DNA from: Aliidiomarina indica
Lineage (GTDB): Bacteria; Pseudomonadota; Gammaproteobacteria; Enterobacterales; Alteromonadaceae
Assembly (NCBI RefSeq): GCF_015354615.1
Contig: NZ_JACAVQ010000001.1
Span: forward strand, 806,001 to 870,000
DNA: 64,000 nt
Direction of reading: 5' to 3'
Each line of letters begins with the position of its first letter. Position 1 is the stretch's first letter. Positions 45,480-56,164 of this stretch are shown here, piece after piece. The translations under genes were made by a program, and so were the position numbers. The notes beneath the pieces were generated by a model. It was not told the origin of the DNA, made no database searches, and saw only the letters and a list, made by a program, of their open reading frames with translations.

Positions 45480-47828
45480 CTAGTCGTCAGAAAGCGCATC
45501 AAGGGGTTTGAACTTACCCTCTTTTAGCGCTTCTGGGCAGAACCGATCCACGGCAATTGCTCGAATACGCAAACGCTCACAGCGCGTCAATTTCTCCGCT
45601 TCCTCTTCTGTCACCAGTTCACTTTTTAATGCTGCCTCGGCTAAGGCGTCGCCCGCCAGATCACCATCGAGGTCCCCTGCCCGCTGCGCTTTTTGAATGC
45701 GCTTATATACAGGTTCCAGTTCGTGCATTGCTATGAACGCCAGTTCCATGTGACCCGTGACGTCAGTTTCATCATCGCGCCAGTAGCTCAAGAACGTATG
45801 ACGCTCGCGCGTGATGCCCGGTGTCATCATGGTATCGGCAATTTCCTGCGTAATACTGTCTACGGGCATTTTGTAACGATTGCCAAAAGGAAATACGAGG
45901 AATTGTAAACTCAGCGCCAGAAATCGCTTCGGAAAGTTCTGGAAGAAGCCCATAAATGCCTGACCTATATGGTGCAGGTGCATGGTCACCGCGTAATGCA
46001 CAAAGGGTAGATCCGCTTGCTGACGGCCATCATCTTCAAAGCGTTTTAATACCGCCGACGCCATGTACAGATGGCTTAATACATCGCCTAAACGCGCCGA
46101 AATCATCTCTTTGCGCTTAAGATCGCCCCCTAGCGTGAGCATCGACACATCCGCGCAAAGCGCCAACGCACGACTCATACGGCTGAGTTGTTGGTAGTAG
46201 CGCAAAGTTTCACCACTCACCGGGGCATTCGCAAAGCGGGCACCGGTAATTCCGTGCCAGAACGTACTTATTTTATTACCCGCCGCAAAACCAATATGCT
46301 TAAACAACAGCACGTCGAACTCGCGCAAACCTTGCTCTTCATCTTCCCGAGCTGCGGCTTCCATTTCTTTCAACACATACGGGTGACAACGCGTGGCACC
46401 TTGGCCAAAAATCATTAGGTTACGCGTTAAAATATTCGCCCCTTCCACGGTAATGGAGATAGGTATCCCTTGATAGCCCGAAGCGAGATAATTCAGCGGC
46501 CCCATTTGAATGCCCTTACCTGCATGGACATCAAGAGCGTCGTTCATCACCTGTCGACCCATCTCCGTGAGGTGGTATTTGGTGATCGCGGTAATCACCG
46601 ACGGACTGTACCCTTCGCAAAGAGCCATTACCGTTAATCGACGAGTAGACTCCATGCTGTAGTTATAACCACCAATCCGCCCTAGAGCTTCTTGCACCCC
46701 TTCGAACTTACCAATGGGTAATCCAAACTGTTGCCGTACATAAGAATAGGCACCGGTATAACGCTGTGCGGTATGAGATGTTGCAGTGGCTAACGCAGGC
46801 AACGAAATACCGCGACCTGCCGACAAACATTCCACCAGCATCCGCCAGCCTTTACCGGCATAATCAAGTCCACCAATAATCCAATCGAGCGGAATAAATA
46901 CGTCTTTACCTGATGTCGTGCCATTCATAAAGGCCTGATTTAATGGCCAATGACGGTCACCAATCTTTACGCCCGGATGGGAAGTAGGAATGAGAGCACA
47001 GGTTATGCCGAGCGATTCTTTATCGCCAATCAAGCCATCGGGATCGTCTAGTTTAAACGCCAATCCAAGGACAGTCGCAACCGGGGCCAAGGTGATATAG
47101 CGTTTTGACCAAGACAAGCGAATACCCAAGGTTTCTTTACCGTCATGCTCGCCCTTACACACGACCCCACGATCAGGAATACTCCCTGCATCAGAGCCTG
47201 CTTCCGGCCCAGTTAAAGCGAAACATGGCAATTCTTCACCCCGCGCTAACGCAGGAAGCCAACGTTTCTTTTGTTCGGGAGTACCGTAGTGGCTGAGTAG
47301 CTCGCCGGGACCCAGGGAGTTTGGCACCATCACTGTCACCGCGGCGCTTAATGAACGCGTCGCTATTCGGGTGACGATGTAAGAGTTGGCGGCTGCCGAG
47401 AACTCCAATCCTTCATATTCTTTGCCAATAATCATCGCAAAGAATTTATGTTTGCGCAGAAATGTCCACACTTGCGGTGGGAGATCACGATGCTCTTGGG
47501 TGATGGCAAAATCATCCAGCATCGTGAGAAGTTCGTCTAACGGCCCGTCAATAAATGCTTGCTCATCGGCACTTAAAACCGGTGGTTTGGTGGCCAGCAA
47601 CGAAAGCCAATCAGGTTGCCCGGAGAATAGCTCCGCATCCCACCATACATCGCCTGCTTCCATGGCCTCGCGTTCTGTTGCCGACATAGGCGGAAGAATG
47701 CGCTTGAAAATCTTAAAAATTGGGCGCGAAATCAGGCTCCGGCGAATATCCGGTACGCCAAATACGACCAATGCGGCGACGAGTAAAATCAGCAAAAACA
47801 ACATAGCGACACTCCGAACAATAACCAT
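45480..47828 (-). CDS. fadE: Acyl-CoA dehydrogenase FadE
   Basis: This 782-residue member of the large proteobacterial FadE family (E. coli 814) catalyses the first step of fatty-acid beta-oxidation. An N-terminal TM (MLFLLILLVAALVVFGV) is followed by the acyl-CoA dehydrogenase core with CFALTGPEAGSDAGSIPD and WSKRYITLAPVATVLGLAF, and by a C-terminal DUF1974 region (RYKMPVDSITQEIADTMMTPG). It lies 53 bp downstream of a PsrA-like regulator. Electrons go to ETF/ETF-QO. Confidence 0.94.
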   Translation of the reverse strand: MVIVRSVAMLFLLILLVAALVVFGVPDIRRSLISRPIFKIFKRILPPMSATEREAMEAGDVWWDAELFSGQPDWLSLLATKPPVLSADEQAFIDGPLDELLTMLDDFAITQEHRDLPPQVWTFLRKHKFFAMIIGKEYEGLEFSAAANSYIVTRIATRSLSAAVTVMVPNSLGPGELLSHYGTPEQKKRWLPALARGEELPCFALTGPEAGSDAGSIPDRGVVCKGEHDGKETLGIRLSWSKRYITLAPVATVLGLAFKLDDPDGLIGDKESLGITCALIPTSHPGVKIGDRHWPLNQAFMNGTTSGKDVFIPLDWIIGGLDYAGKGWRMLVECLSAGRGISLPALATATSHTAQRYTGAYSYVRQQFGLPIGKFEGVQEALGRIGGYNYSMESTRRLTVMALCEGYSPSVITAITKYHLTEMGRQVMNDALDVHAGKGIQMGPLNYLASGYQGIPISITVEGANILTRNLMIFGQGATRCHPYVLKEMEAAAREDEEQGLREFDVLLFKHIGFAAGNKISTFWHGITGARFANAPVSGETLRYYQQLSRMSRALALCADVSMLTLGGDLKRKEMISARLGDVLSHLYMASAVLKRFEDDGRQQADLPFVHYAVTMHLHHIGQAFMGFFQNFPKRFLALSLQFLVFPFGNRYKMPVDSITQEIADTMMTPGITRERHTFLSYWRDDETDVTGHMELAFIAMHELEPVYKRIQKAQRAGDLDGDLAGDALAEAALKSELVTEEEAEKLTRCERLRIRAIAVDRFCPEALKEGKFKPLDALSDD

Positions 47829-47881
47829 TGGAAAGGCAGAGACGCATCCGAGCAGTCTCCACCATTAAAGATAGTCTAAAT

Positions 47882-48535
47882 CTACGGCTGTGGATCAGAT
47901 GCGGCAATTCCCGCAGCTACAAATGGAAGTAGTTTTGCGAGGGTTTCTTCGGCGTGGGTATCTTCACCGAAATCAGAGGCCGCAATCTCTCGTAACGCCT
48001 GCCCTGATACTTGCGCAAACAACATAGCGCCCAGACTAAAATGAAGGCGCCAGAATAGCGTATTCGCACACAAATTCGGGTTTGCCGACTGAATCATGGC
48101 AAAGAACTGATGCACCACATCACCGTAATGCGTCATAGTGAAGCGACGAAGATGCCCCTGTATCTCACTGTAGGCGTACCCGAGTAAGCGCAAATAAATT
48201 AACGGGCCATCCACGCGAACTTGTTTTAGAGCAAATAAGGGGGCGTTGACGCAAGCGAGTACATCAGCGGTACGGTAGGTTACACCGGCGCGCTCAGAAC
48301 GCTGGGCTAATTCTTGCAATTGGGCAGCAAGGGCGGGCATAAACACCGCTTGATAACGCGCCATAACCGCTTGAATAAGGGCTTTTTTGGAACCAAAGTG
48401 ATAATTCACCGACGCCAAATTCACATTGGCTTCGCTGGTGATTTGTCGCAACGACGTTTGCTCGAAACCATGTTCCGCAAACAGCATTTCTGCCGTAACG
48501 ATAATTTTATCTTTTGTCCGCAGTGCCTTTGCCAT
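47882..48535 (-). CDS. psrA: TetR-family fatty-acid regulator, PsrA-like
   Basis: A 217-residue TetR-type repressor. The HTH region TAEMLFAEHGFEQTSLRQITSEANVNLASVNYHFGSKKALIQAVMARY (about 13-60) is nearly the PsrA signature. The C-terminal domain (about 70-200) would bind long-chain fatty acyl ligands. PsrA controls fad genes in Pseudomonas, Shewanella and relatives, and fadE is the next gene. A candidate operator lies just upstream at 48553-48564, suggesting autoregulation. Confidence 0.85.
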   Translation of the reverse strand: MAKALRTKDKIIVTAEMLFAEHGFEQTSLRQITSEANVNLASVNYHFGSKKALIQAVMARYQAVFMPALAAQLQELAQRSERAGVTYRTADVLACVNAPLFALKQVRVDGPLIYLRLLGYAYSEIQGHLRRFTMTHYGDVVHQFFAMIQSANPNLCANTLFWRLHFSLGAMLFAQVSGQALREIAASDFGEDTHAEETLAKLLPFVAAGIAASDPQP

Positions 48536-48552
48536 GCTGACGCCTCTATTTT

Positions 48553-48564
48553 AAACGGTCGTTT
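48553..48564. promoter_or_regulatory. Candidate PsrA operator
   Basis: AAAC-GGTC-GTTT is a dyad with a 4-nt spacer 18 bp upstream of the psrA-like start. It matches the core AAAC-N2-4-GTTT reported for PsrA sites. The flanking G/C of the full motif is not present. Confidence 0.5.
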
Positions 48565-48622
48565 TATACACTGCCGTAATTTAACCTACTCAACGGGCAT
48601 CAGCAAGCAAAGTCGGGCAATA

Positions 48623-49474
<852 letters not shown>

Positions 49475-49493
49475 CTACGCTCTCTTATCAAAA

Positions 49494-51008
49494 TCAGGAA
49501 AAGTCGGAACTCGCTTCCGTTTGCAAAATGGCCATAATCGGTTTGCGATGGGCACGAACCGCATCACGTAACTGTGGGCTAAACCAACCCACGGCATCAT
49601 CTTCAATGCTCGCTAACGCTTGCTCGGGCTTTGCGCCTTGATGTAATTCGCCATATAGCGCTGAAACAAACACCATCAGTTGCATGTCAATGGCAAAACC
49701 TTCGCCATGCTTGCCTTCAGGAAAGCCGCTACCATCAAAACGCTCAAAGCGTTCTTCGAGCGCCTGCTCAACCATGCGGGTAACCGAATTAGAGCTGTCA
49801 CGAAGCCCTTCAAATGCACGCCGGACACGTTCAAAACACACGCGTGGGTTTACATTGCCTTGGCGAATCCGCACGGAGAACAGACGAGCGATGCGCGCAA
49901 TCACGCTTGCCGCCACAGCGAGAGTAACATGCTTATCTTCACGCACGTCTAGGTGCGGCAGTAACATCGCGGCAATTTGTGCCGCTGGATGCGCATCCTC
50001 GGGATTACGCTCAAGCATGTCGGTCTCAGTAAGAATTAAGCGCCGGTTCATAGCCAACAACAAACGCCGCAGATCATCCTGGCGCAGCGCATTATTCAAC
50101 GCGAGCTGCACATGTTCGGCAAACATGCGAAGCAGATCTTTTTCGCGATCTGCCAACGGTCGCGCTAAGCCGGTTAAACATAACAAACCGCCCCAAGGGC
50201 GACAGCCGCTCGGACAGTACATCATCACCGTATCGTCGCTGTAATAAGGTATGCCGCGCTCAACAACACCTTCTAGTTGCATCAGGGCTTCTCTTGATAA
50301 CGCCGATTTAATGGTGCGATTGAGCACCATGTCTGCTTCTTCACCGAACGCCGCTCGCACGGTAAATTCTTCGTGGGTATGCTCCGGGTCTACTTCCGCG
50401 TAAAGCACTTGCCGCGCGCCGCCAATGAGCCAGCCCAATTGCTGTACACAGCCGGCAACAAACTGGTCCATCGATTGTTCGGAGAACAGATCAGAAGAGG
50501 CATTGAGAATTTTTTCTAACCCGCGACGACTATGTTCAATCGACATAATATCGCGGTACGAGCGCAAGCTCGACATCACAGCGGTAAAGAGTTTTTGCGC
50601 AGTCAGCTCGGTTTTCGATTTGTAATCATTAATATCGTAATTAATGATCACCGTTCGTTCTGGCGCTTGTCCCGGTTGCCCAGTGCGCAAAATAATGCGG
50701 GTAAAATGATTATCCAAGTCTTCGCGGATGAATTTCGCGACGCGCAAGCCAGCGTCGTCGGTTTCCATCACCACATCGAGCAAAATAATGGCGGCATCTG
50801 GATGCTCACGCATTAGTTTACAGCCCTCTTCGCCCGACTCCGCGCTATGAAACTCCAAGCCGCGGCCAAGAAAGGTAAATTCACTTAAAGCCAGACGCGT
50901 TACCGCATGCACTTCCGGCTCATCGTCGACAATGATAATTTTCCAGCGCTCATTAAGCGCGTCCTGCGCCTGCACTGGTTCATCAGCAAACAAAAAATGG
51001 TCGTTCAT
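49494..51008 (-). CDS. Response regulator, REC-DUF3369 with a degenerate HD-GYP-like C-terminus
   Basis: 504 residues. The receiver domain spans about 20-145, with acidic Asp28/Asp29, phospho-acceptor Asp78 in IILLDVVM, Thr in LRTGQPGQAPE and Lys in DYKSKTEL. DUF3369 covers about 150-320 (RRGLEKILNASSDLF, VQHVQLALNN-like). The C-terminal region keeps an echo of the GYP loop (RFERFDGSGFPEGKHGE), but the metal-binding HD pair is missing. c-di-GMP hydrolysis is therefore unlikely. No histidine kinase is adjacent. Confidence 0.82.
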   Translation of the reverse strand: MNDHFLFADEPVQAQDALNERWKIIIVDDEPEVHAVTRLALSEFTFLGRGLEFHSAESGEEGCKLMREHPDAAIILLDVVMETDDAGLRVAKFIREDLDNHFTRIILRTGQPGQAPERTVIINYDINDYKSKTELTAQKLFTAVMSSLRSYRDIMSIEHSRRGLEKILNASSDLFSEQSMDQFVAGCVQQLGWLIGGARQVLYAEVDPEHTHEEFTVRAAFGEEADMVLNRTIKSALSREALMQLEGVVERGIPYYSDDTVMMYCPSGCRPWGGLLCLTGLARPLADREKDLLRMFAEHVQLALNNALRQDDLRRLLLAMNRRLILTETDMLERNPEDAHPAAQIAAMLLPHLDVREDKHVTLAVAASVIARIARLFSVRIRQGNVNPRVCFERVRRAFEGLRDSSNSVTRMVEQALEERFERFDGSGFPEGKHGEGFAIDMQLMVFVSALYGELHQGAKPEQALASIEDDAVGWFSPQLRDAVRAHRKPIMAILQTEASSDFS

Positions 51009-51074
51009 AATAATTATTACTCTCCTTCCGACGCGTGCTCCGTTGCGCTGAATTGTCTGCCTTTATGCGTCCGT

Positions 51075-51953
51075 TCACGGCTTCGGAACATTCGACGGTC
51101 GCTGACCACAGGTTACTCTGTCCAAGTTAGCATAATCTTGTGCGGTATATATGTGAGCGTAGCCAAGCTCGCGAAAAAATTCACGAACTTTTACCGATTG
51201 GGAAACCCCATGCTCGAGCATAAGCCACCCCCCAGGCCGTAAAAAAGCCCACGCTGTTTCAATAATATAGGCTAAATCTGCATATCCGCCCTGTTCTGCC
51301 ACCAACGCCGAATGTGGCTCAAAACGTACATCCCCTTCGTTGAGATGATGATCATCATGGGCGATGTACGGGGGGTTGCTAATAATCAGATGAAAACGAG
51401 CCGAAGCCTCAATTGCAGAGAACCAGTCGCTCGTCATTATTTGTACATTGGCAAAACCTAAGCGCTTACAGTTATCCTCGGCCAAACGTACCGCATCTTG
51501 AGCACGATCCACGGCAGTAATTGACCACTGTGGTCGTTCACTGGCCAGCGCAAGGGCAATCGCGCCTGTACCTGTGCCCAACTCCAATACGTCTGCGTGT
51601 TCGCCATGAATGTGTTGCAGCGCTTGTTCTACCAGCACTTCTGTATCCGGTCGTGGTATGAGGGTGCTGTTATTCACGCGCAAGGGCAAAGACCAAAACT
51701 CACGCATGCCAATAAGATGCGCCACAGGCACACCTTGACCACGTTGTTCGATTAAGTGTTGATACTGCGCCCCTTGCGTCTCTGTTAACGCACGATCGGG
51801 CCAGGTGTATAGATAGGTGCGATCACAATCGAGCACGTGCATCAGTAGCAATTGTGCATCCAATGCTGCTGAATCGGTGCCCGACTGGGCGCAAAGGGCT
51901 CGCCCCTGCGCCAGTGCCTCTGCAATTGTGAATTGCTGGGCCGGCATGGGCAT
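51075..51953 (-). CDS. prmC: Peptide chain release factor N5-glutamine methyltransferase
   Basis: A 292-residue SAM methyltransferase that methylates the GGQ glutamine of RF1 and RF2. It contains LELGTGTGAIALALASERP (motif I) and the catalytic NPPY in LIISNPPYIAHDD. Its ATG shares a base with the prfA stop (TAATG), so it is coupled to its substrate's gene. A second ATG six bases on (giving MPAQQF) is also possible. Confidence 0.95.
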   Translation of the reverse strand: MPMPAQQFTIAEALAQGRALCAQSGTDSAALDAQLLLMHVLDCDRTYLYTWPDRALTETQGAQYQHLIEQRGQGVPVAHLIGMREFWSLPLRVNNSTLIPRPDTEVLVEQALQHIHGEHADVLELGTGTGAIALALASERPQWSITAVDRAQDAVRLAEDNCKRLGFANVQIMTSDWFSAIEASARFHLIISNPPYIAHDDHHLNEGDVRFEPHSALVAEQGGYADLAYIIETAWAFLRPGGWLMLEHGVSQSVKVREFFRELGYAHIYTAQDYANLDRVTCGQRPSNVPKP

Positions 51954-53044
51954 TAGCCCTGCTCGGAAAGCGCAGCGAGGAGATCCGCCTGATGTTCTTG
52001 CACAATCGGATCGAGCACGAGGTTAAGATTTCCCGCGATCACTTCATCCAAACGATACAAGGTTAAGTTAATTCGATGGTCGGTCATGCGCCCTTGCGGG
52101 TAGTTATAGGTACGAATGCGCTCTGAACGATCGCCGCTGCCCACCAATGAACGACGCGTACTGGCTTCTTCTGCCGTCCGCTTTTCATCTTCTGCCGCCT
52201 GTAAGCGTGCTTGCAACACAGACATCGCTTTGGCTTTGTTTTTGTGTTGCGAGCGTTCATCTTGGCACTCAACCACAACGCCGGTTGGCAAGTGCGTTAA
52301 GCGCACAGCAGAATCGGTACGGTTTACGTGCTGTCCACCGGCGCCCGATGCGCGATAGGTATCAACACGCAAATCAGCAGGATTAATTTCAATGGCTTCC
52401 GCTTCAGGTACTTCCGGCAACACCGCAACGGTACATGCCGAGGTATGAATTCGCCCTTGCGATTCCGTTTCAGGTACGCGCTGCACGCGGTGACCGCCTG
52501 ATTCAAACTTCATGCGTCCATACGCACCGTCACCTTCAATATGGGCAATCACTTCTTTGAATCCACCTTGCTCACTTTCACTGGCACTCACCATCGTCAT
52601 GCGCCAGCCATTCCGTTCTGCATAACGGCTGTACATGCGAAACAAATCGCCCGCAAAAATGGCAGCTTCGTCGCCACCAGCACCCGCACGAATCTCTAAA
52701 TAACAGGAGCGATCGTCATTTGGATCCCGAGGTAACAATAGAATTTGTAAGCGATCGGCAAGCTCTTCTTGCAACTTTTTCGATTCTTTGGCTTCGTCTG
52801 CCGCCATTTCACGAACTTCAGGATCGCTATCTTTAAGCATTTCTTGCGCGGCTTCGATATCTTCGCCCGCCTTTTGGTACTTACGAAAACAAGTAACCGT
52901 CTCTTCTAGCTGCGCATATTCTTTGGACAACGTCCGAAACTTATCTTGATTGGTAATAATCTCTGCCGAGCCGAGTAAATACTCCAACTCTTCGTGCCGC
53001 TCCAGCAAGCTTTCAAGCTTACTGACCAAAGATGCTTTAAGCAT
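51953..53044 (-). CDS. prfA: Peptide chain release factor 1
   Basis: A 363-residue release factor reading UAA and UAG. The GGQ loop is [19 protein letters not shown]. The codon-recognition PxT tripeptide reads P-E-T within [14 protein letters not shown], where E. coli has P-A-T. Gene order hemA-prfA-prmC is the classic gammaproteobacterial arrangement. Confidence 0.96.
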   Translation of the reverse strand: MLKASLVSKLESLLERHEELEYLLGSAEIITNQDKFRTLSKEYAQLEETVTCFRKYQKAGEDIEAAQEMLKDSDPEVREMAADEAKESKKLQEELADRLQILLLPRDPNDDRSCYLEIRAGAGGDEAAIFAGDLFRMYSRYAERNGWRMTMVSASESEQGGFKEVIAHIEGDGAYGRMKFESGGHRVQRVPETESQGRIHTSACTVAVLPEVPEAEAIEINPADLRVDTYRASGAGGQHVNRTDSAVRLTHLPTGVVVECQDERSQHKNKAKAMSVLQARLQAAEDEKRTAEEASTRRSLVGSGDRSERIRTYNYPQGRMTDHRINLTLYRLDEVIAGNLNLVLDPIVQEHQADLLAALSEQG

Positions 53045-53047
53045 GGT

Positions 53048-54307
53048 TTAATCCTGAGATGGTTCGTTAAATAGCTTCTGATAAGCCGCCAGCGCCGAAA
53101 AATCTTTGCGCCGGCCTGCATCCTGAATCGCCAAGGTCGGCGAATGCAACAAGGTATTAGTTAAACGTTGCGTCAACTCATTCACCACATCTTCCGGCGC
53201 TTTACCAGCGGCCAATTGTGCCAAGGCGCGCTCGCGCTGACGATGAGCGATTTGCTCGCATGTTTGACGATACTGACGGAGCAAATCTACGCTGTTTAAA
53301 CTGTGCATCCACGCAGTAAATTCGTCCACATAGCGCGAAATAATGTCGCGTGCTTCGGTCGCAGCATGTTGGCGCTGCTCTAAATTACGACTGACAATGC
53401 TTTGTAAATCGTCGACCGTGTACAAATAAATATCTTCGAGATCGTTCACTTGCTCTTCGATATCTCGTGGTACCGCAAGATCAATGAACAGCATGGGTTT
53501 ATGACGGCGCTGACGCAAGGCCGACTCAACAAGCCCTTTACCGATCACCGGCACTGGGCTTGCTGTTGAAGAGATAATAATGTCCGATTTCGGCAATAGC
53601 TCTTTCAGGCTGCTCAGCGCGTAGGCCTCGCCATCAATCAGATGGGCCAGCTCCTCTGCCCGTGCCACCGTGCGGTTCGCCACCCGAATTTTGCGCACAC
53701 CCTGTTCGCGTAAATGGCGTGCCACCAGCTCGGCCGTTTCACCAGCCCCAACGAGTAGCACTTCAGCGCCTTGCACTGCACTAAAAATATGCTTGGCAAG
53801 ATTTACCGCGGCATAAGCAACAGACACCGCGTTTTGACCCACATCGGTTTCCGTACGAATGACCTTGGCGGTAGCAAATGCAGACTGGAATAGGCGTTCA
53901 AAAACGGAGCCGACCGTACCGGCTTGGCGCGCTTGTTGAAAGGCTTGTTTTACTTGCCCTAAGATTTGCGGCTCGCCCAATACGAGGGAATCTAAACCAG
54001 ACGCCACCGACATCAGATGTGCCACAGCTTCCGCGTCTGCATGATGATATAAATATTGACTGAGTTCTGCCGCAGACACTTGATGATAAGCCGCGAGCCA
54101 CTCAATAATGCTTTGCAATTCCGCAGCATCCGCGTGACAGTAAAGCTCAGTGCGATTACAGGTGGACACAATCACGGTTTCGCTCACTTTCCCCTGCTGG
54201 ACTAATGACTGCAACGCCATTTCCAGTTGCTCAGGTTGAAAAGCAACTTGCTCCCGGATTCCAACGGTCGCTGTTTTGTGATTAATACCTAACGCAAGAA
54301 TTGTCAT
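53048..54307 (-). CDS. hemA: Glutamyl-tRNA reductase
   Basis: A 419-residue enzyme that reduces glutamyl-tRNA to glutamate-1-semialdehyde, the committed step of tetrapyrrole synthesis. From ATG 54307 it begins MTILALGINHKTA and places the active-site Cys50 in VIVSTCNRTELY, exactly as in homologues, so the longer frame to 54376 is not used. The NADPH-binding region contains LLVGAGETAELVARHL. It ends 3 nt before prfA. lolB is divergent. Confidence 0.95.
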   Translation of the reverse strand: MTILALGINHKTATVGIREQVAFQPEQLEMALQSLVQQGKVSETVIVSTCNRTELYCHADAAELQSIIEWLAAYHQVSAAELSQYLYHHADAEAVAHLMSVASGLDSLVLGEPQILGQVKQAFQQARQAGTVGSVFERLFQSAFATAKVIRTETDVGQNAVSVAYAAVNLAKHIFSAVQGAEVLLVGAGETAELVARHLREQGVRKIRVANRTVARAEELAHLIDGEAYALSSLKELLPKSDIIISSTASPVPVIGKGLVESALRQRRHKPMLFIDLAVPRDIEEQVNDLEDIYLYTVDDLQSIVSRNLEQRQHAATEARDIISRYVDEFTAWMHSLNSVDLLRQYRQTCEQIAHRQRERALAQLAAGKAPEDVVNELTQRLTNTLLHSPTLAIQDAGRRKDFSALAAYQKLFNEPSQD

Positions 54308-54579
54308 GAACGCTGTGTGCGATGCCCTTGTGTAAATAACTACGATGACTCTCATACCGAATTTATGCTGCTGCACGGTATGGAACCAAACGCCTATAGG
54401 CGGCGTCTATACTAAAGAATCGATGGCTTTAATCGCTCTAAAATAGGGCGAACGCCGGTTGCGTATTGTAAGCGAAGCGACTGCCTATTGAAAGCACACT
54501 AGAAATCATGGTCAACTAAATATTGGTTGTGGTAAATGTCTCCACAAATCCCTAAAACTCTTATCAACAGGCGAACGAC
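54308..54579. promoter_or_regulatory. 272-bp divergent promoter region hemA/lolB
   Basis: No gene is seen. The region must hold promoters for hemA (minus) and lolB (plus). A perfect 12-bp palindrome CGCCTATAGGCG is at 54391-54402. No confident -35/-10 pair was chosen. Confidence 0.45.
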
Positions 54580-55263
54580 ATGCGTTTAACTTTTGGCCGA
54601 TGGTATCGGTTGTCTCGATTGCCGCTTTTAGCGTTGTGTATCGCATTCCTAAGTGCCTGTGCTACCACACCTCCGGCAACGGATACCGCAGAGCCAGCCC
54701 GACATGCCGACCACCAAGCTTGGTTATCACAAATTGTGTTTTGGAACATTCAAGGCAACGTTGCGTTTTTTAATGATGCCGATGGTGAACGGGATGCAGC
54801 TCGCTACACGTGGCGCCAACAGCATACCCCTGAAGCGACCTCGTTTCGTTTGTATCATCCGTTGCGCGGCACCCTTGCGCGCCTCGAACAAAACGAAGCC
54901 GGTGGCGTATTCACCAATCTCGAAGGTGAGACTTTTAACGCAGAACATATCGATGAACTGCTCTATACCCATACCGGCATGCCCATTCCCTTTCGCCTCA
55001 TGTCAGAAGCGATTATCGGACTAGAACCCGGAGTATCAATCGCTAATCGCCGTTGGTATGAGAACGGAGCTTTGGCCAGTTATAGCGCGGATATCAGTCA
55101 ATCCAGTTGGAACCAACAAGTGTGGCAAGTTGCCCTGAGTGACTACCGCGTTGTGGTTCACAATGGACGTTCGTTTACCATGCCGCACATGATTGAAGCG
55201 ACGCAATACCCGTTGCGGATTCGTTTCCAAATTAGCCAGTGGCGCGAGGTGTTGGTGGAATGA
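54580..55263 (+). CDS. lolB: Outer-membrane lipoprotein receptor LolB
   Basis: A 227-residue lipoprotein that accepts lipoproteins from LolA and inserts them into the outer membrane. The lipobox FLSAC places the lipid on Cys27. The mature part has the LolB pattern WNIQGNVAFF near 56-65, ANRRWYENG and the C-terminal PLRIRFQISQWREV. The operon lolB-ispE-prs is conserved in gammaproteobacteria. Confidence 0.9.
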   Translation: MRLTFGRWYRLSRLPLLALCIAFLSACATTPPATDTAEPARHADHQAWLSQIVFWNIQGNVAFFNDADGERDAARYTWRQQHTPEATSFRLYHPLRGTLARLEQNEAGGVFTNLEGETFNAEHIDELLYTHTGMPIPFRLMSEAIIGLEPGVSIANRRWYENGALASYSADISQSSWNQQVWQVALSDYRVVVHNGRSFTMPHMIEATQYPLRIRFQISQWREVLVE

Positions 55264-56117
55264 CGCGTTCCAACAAGGTATACACGCTACCGGCGCCAGC
55301 AAAGCTGAACCTATTTTTACACATCACTGGTCGTCGCGCCGACGGCTACCACGAACTCGAAACCCTATTTCAATTCTTGAGCTTTGGGGATGAGCTCCAC
55401 TTTCAAGTGCTTGCAGCCGACAGCATTGATGTAACCCCTGCCCTCAATGATGTTCCGCTCGAGTCCCATTTAGTCTATCGTGCAGCGCAGCTCTTGGTAC
55501 CCTATCGCAAACACAATTCGGGCGTACATATTCACGTCGACAAGCACTTACCTATGGGCGGCGGCGTTGGCGGCGGCTCATCGAATGCAGCGACAACGTT
55601 ACTGGCTCTGAATCGGTTGTGGGAGTTAGGGTTGAGCCCAACTAAACTGGCGGAATTAGGCTTACAATTGGGAGCTGATGTGCCCATTTTCGTGCATGGG
55701 CAAGCGGCACTTGCACGCGGTGTAGGAGAGAGTTTTACCCCAGCCTATCCCAAAGAAGCTTGGTATCTGGTGGTGCACCCCGGTGTGCATGTCAGTACGG
55801 CTGAGATTTTCCAACATCCGGATCTCCCGAGAGACACCGCGCCTATCGATAGCGCCCCAGAAAATTGGCAAGGGTTTCACAATGATTGTGAAAACTTGGT
55901 CTGCTCTGTGTATCCACAGGTTGCCAGCGCACACAAGTGGTTGCTAAACTACGCACCGTCACGATTGACGGGGACCGGAGCCTGTGTGTTCGCCTGTTTC
56001 TCCACCGAAACAGCGGCCCAGCAAGCTTTGCGCGCATTGCCCGATAGCTATCGGGGGTTTGTCGCACGAGGAGTGAATCAATCGCCGGTAATGGATGCAT
56101 TGAAACAGCTCCCCTGA
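55260..56117 (+). CDS. ispE: 4-diphosphocytidyl-2-C-methyl-D-erythritol kinase
   Basis: A 285-residue GHMP kinase of the MEP isoprenoid pathway. It has [25 protein letters not shown] at the N-terminus and the ATP loop [20 protein letters not shown]. The ATG at 55260 overlaps the lolB stop (ATGA); the frame extends back to 55239. C-terminal [12 protein letters not shown] is the third GHMP motif. Confidence 0.95.
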   Translation: MTRSNKVYTLPAPAKLNLFLHITGRRADGYHELETLFQFLSFGDELHFQVLAADSIDVTPALNDVPLESHLVYRAAQLLVPYRKHNSGVHIHVDKHLPMGGGVGGGSSNAATTLLALNRLWELGLSPTKLAELGLQLGADVPIFVHGQAALARGVGESFTPAYPKEAWYLVVHPGVHVSTAEIFQHPDLPRDTAPIDSAPENWQGFHNDCENLVCSVYPQVASAHKWLLNYAPSRLTGTGACVFACFSTETAAQQALRALPDSYRGFVARGVNQSPVMDALKQLP

Positions 56118-56164
56118 TCCGTCTGCCCTACTCTCACATAAATACAAATTGGTCGAGGTTTACC

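Noticed and set aside
54391-54402. Palindrome CGCCTATAGGCG in the hemA-lolB gap as an operator
   Set aside because: Recorded only as part of the intergenic region; it is short and unplaced relative to a promoter.
56118-56164. Possible tRNA between ispE and prs, as in related genomes
   Set aside because: The gap is 47 bp and cannot hold a tRNA.
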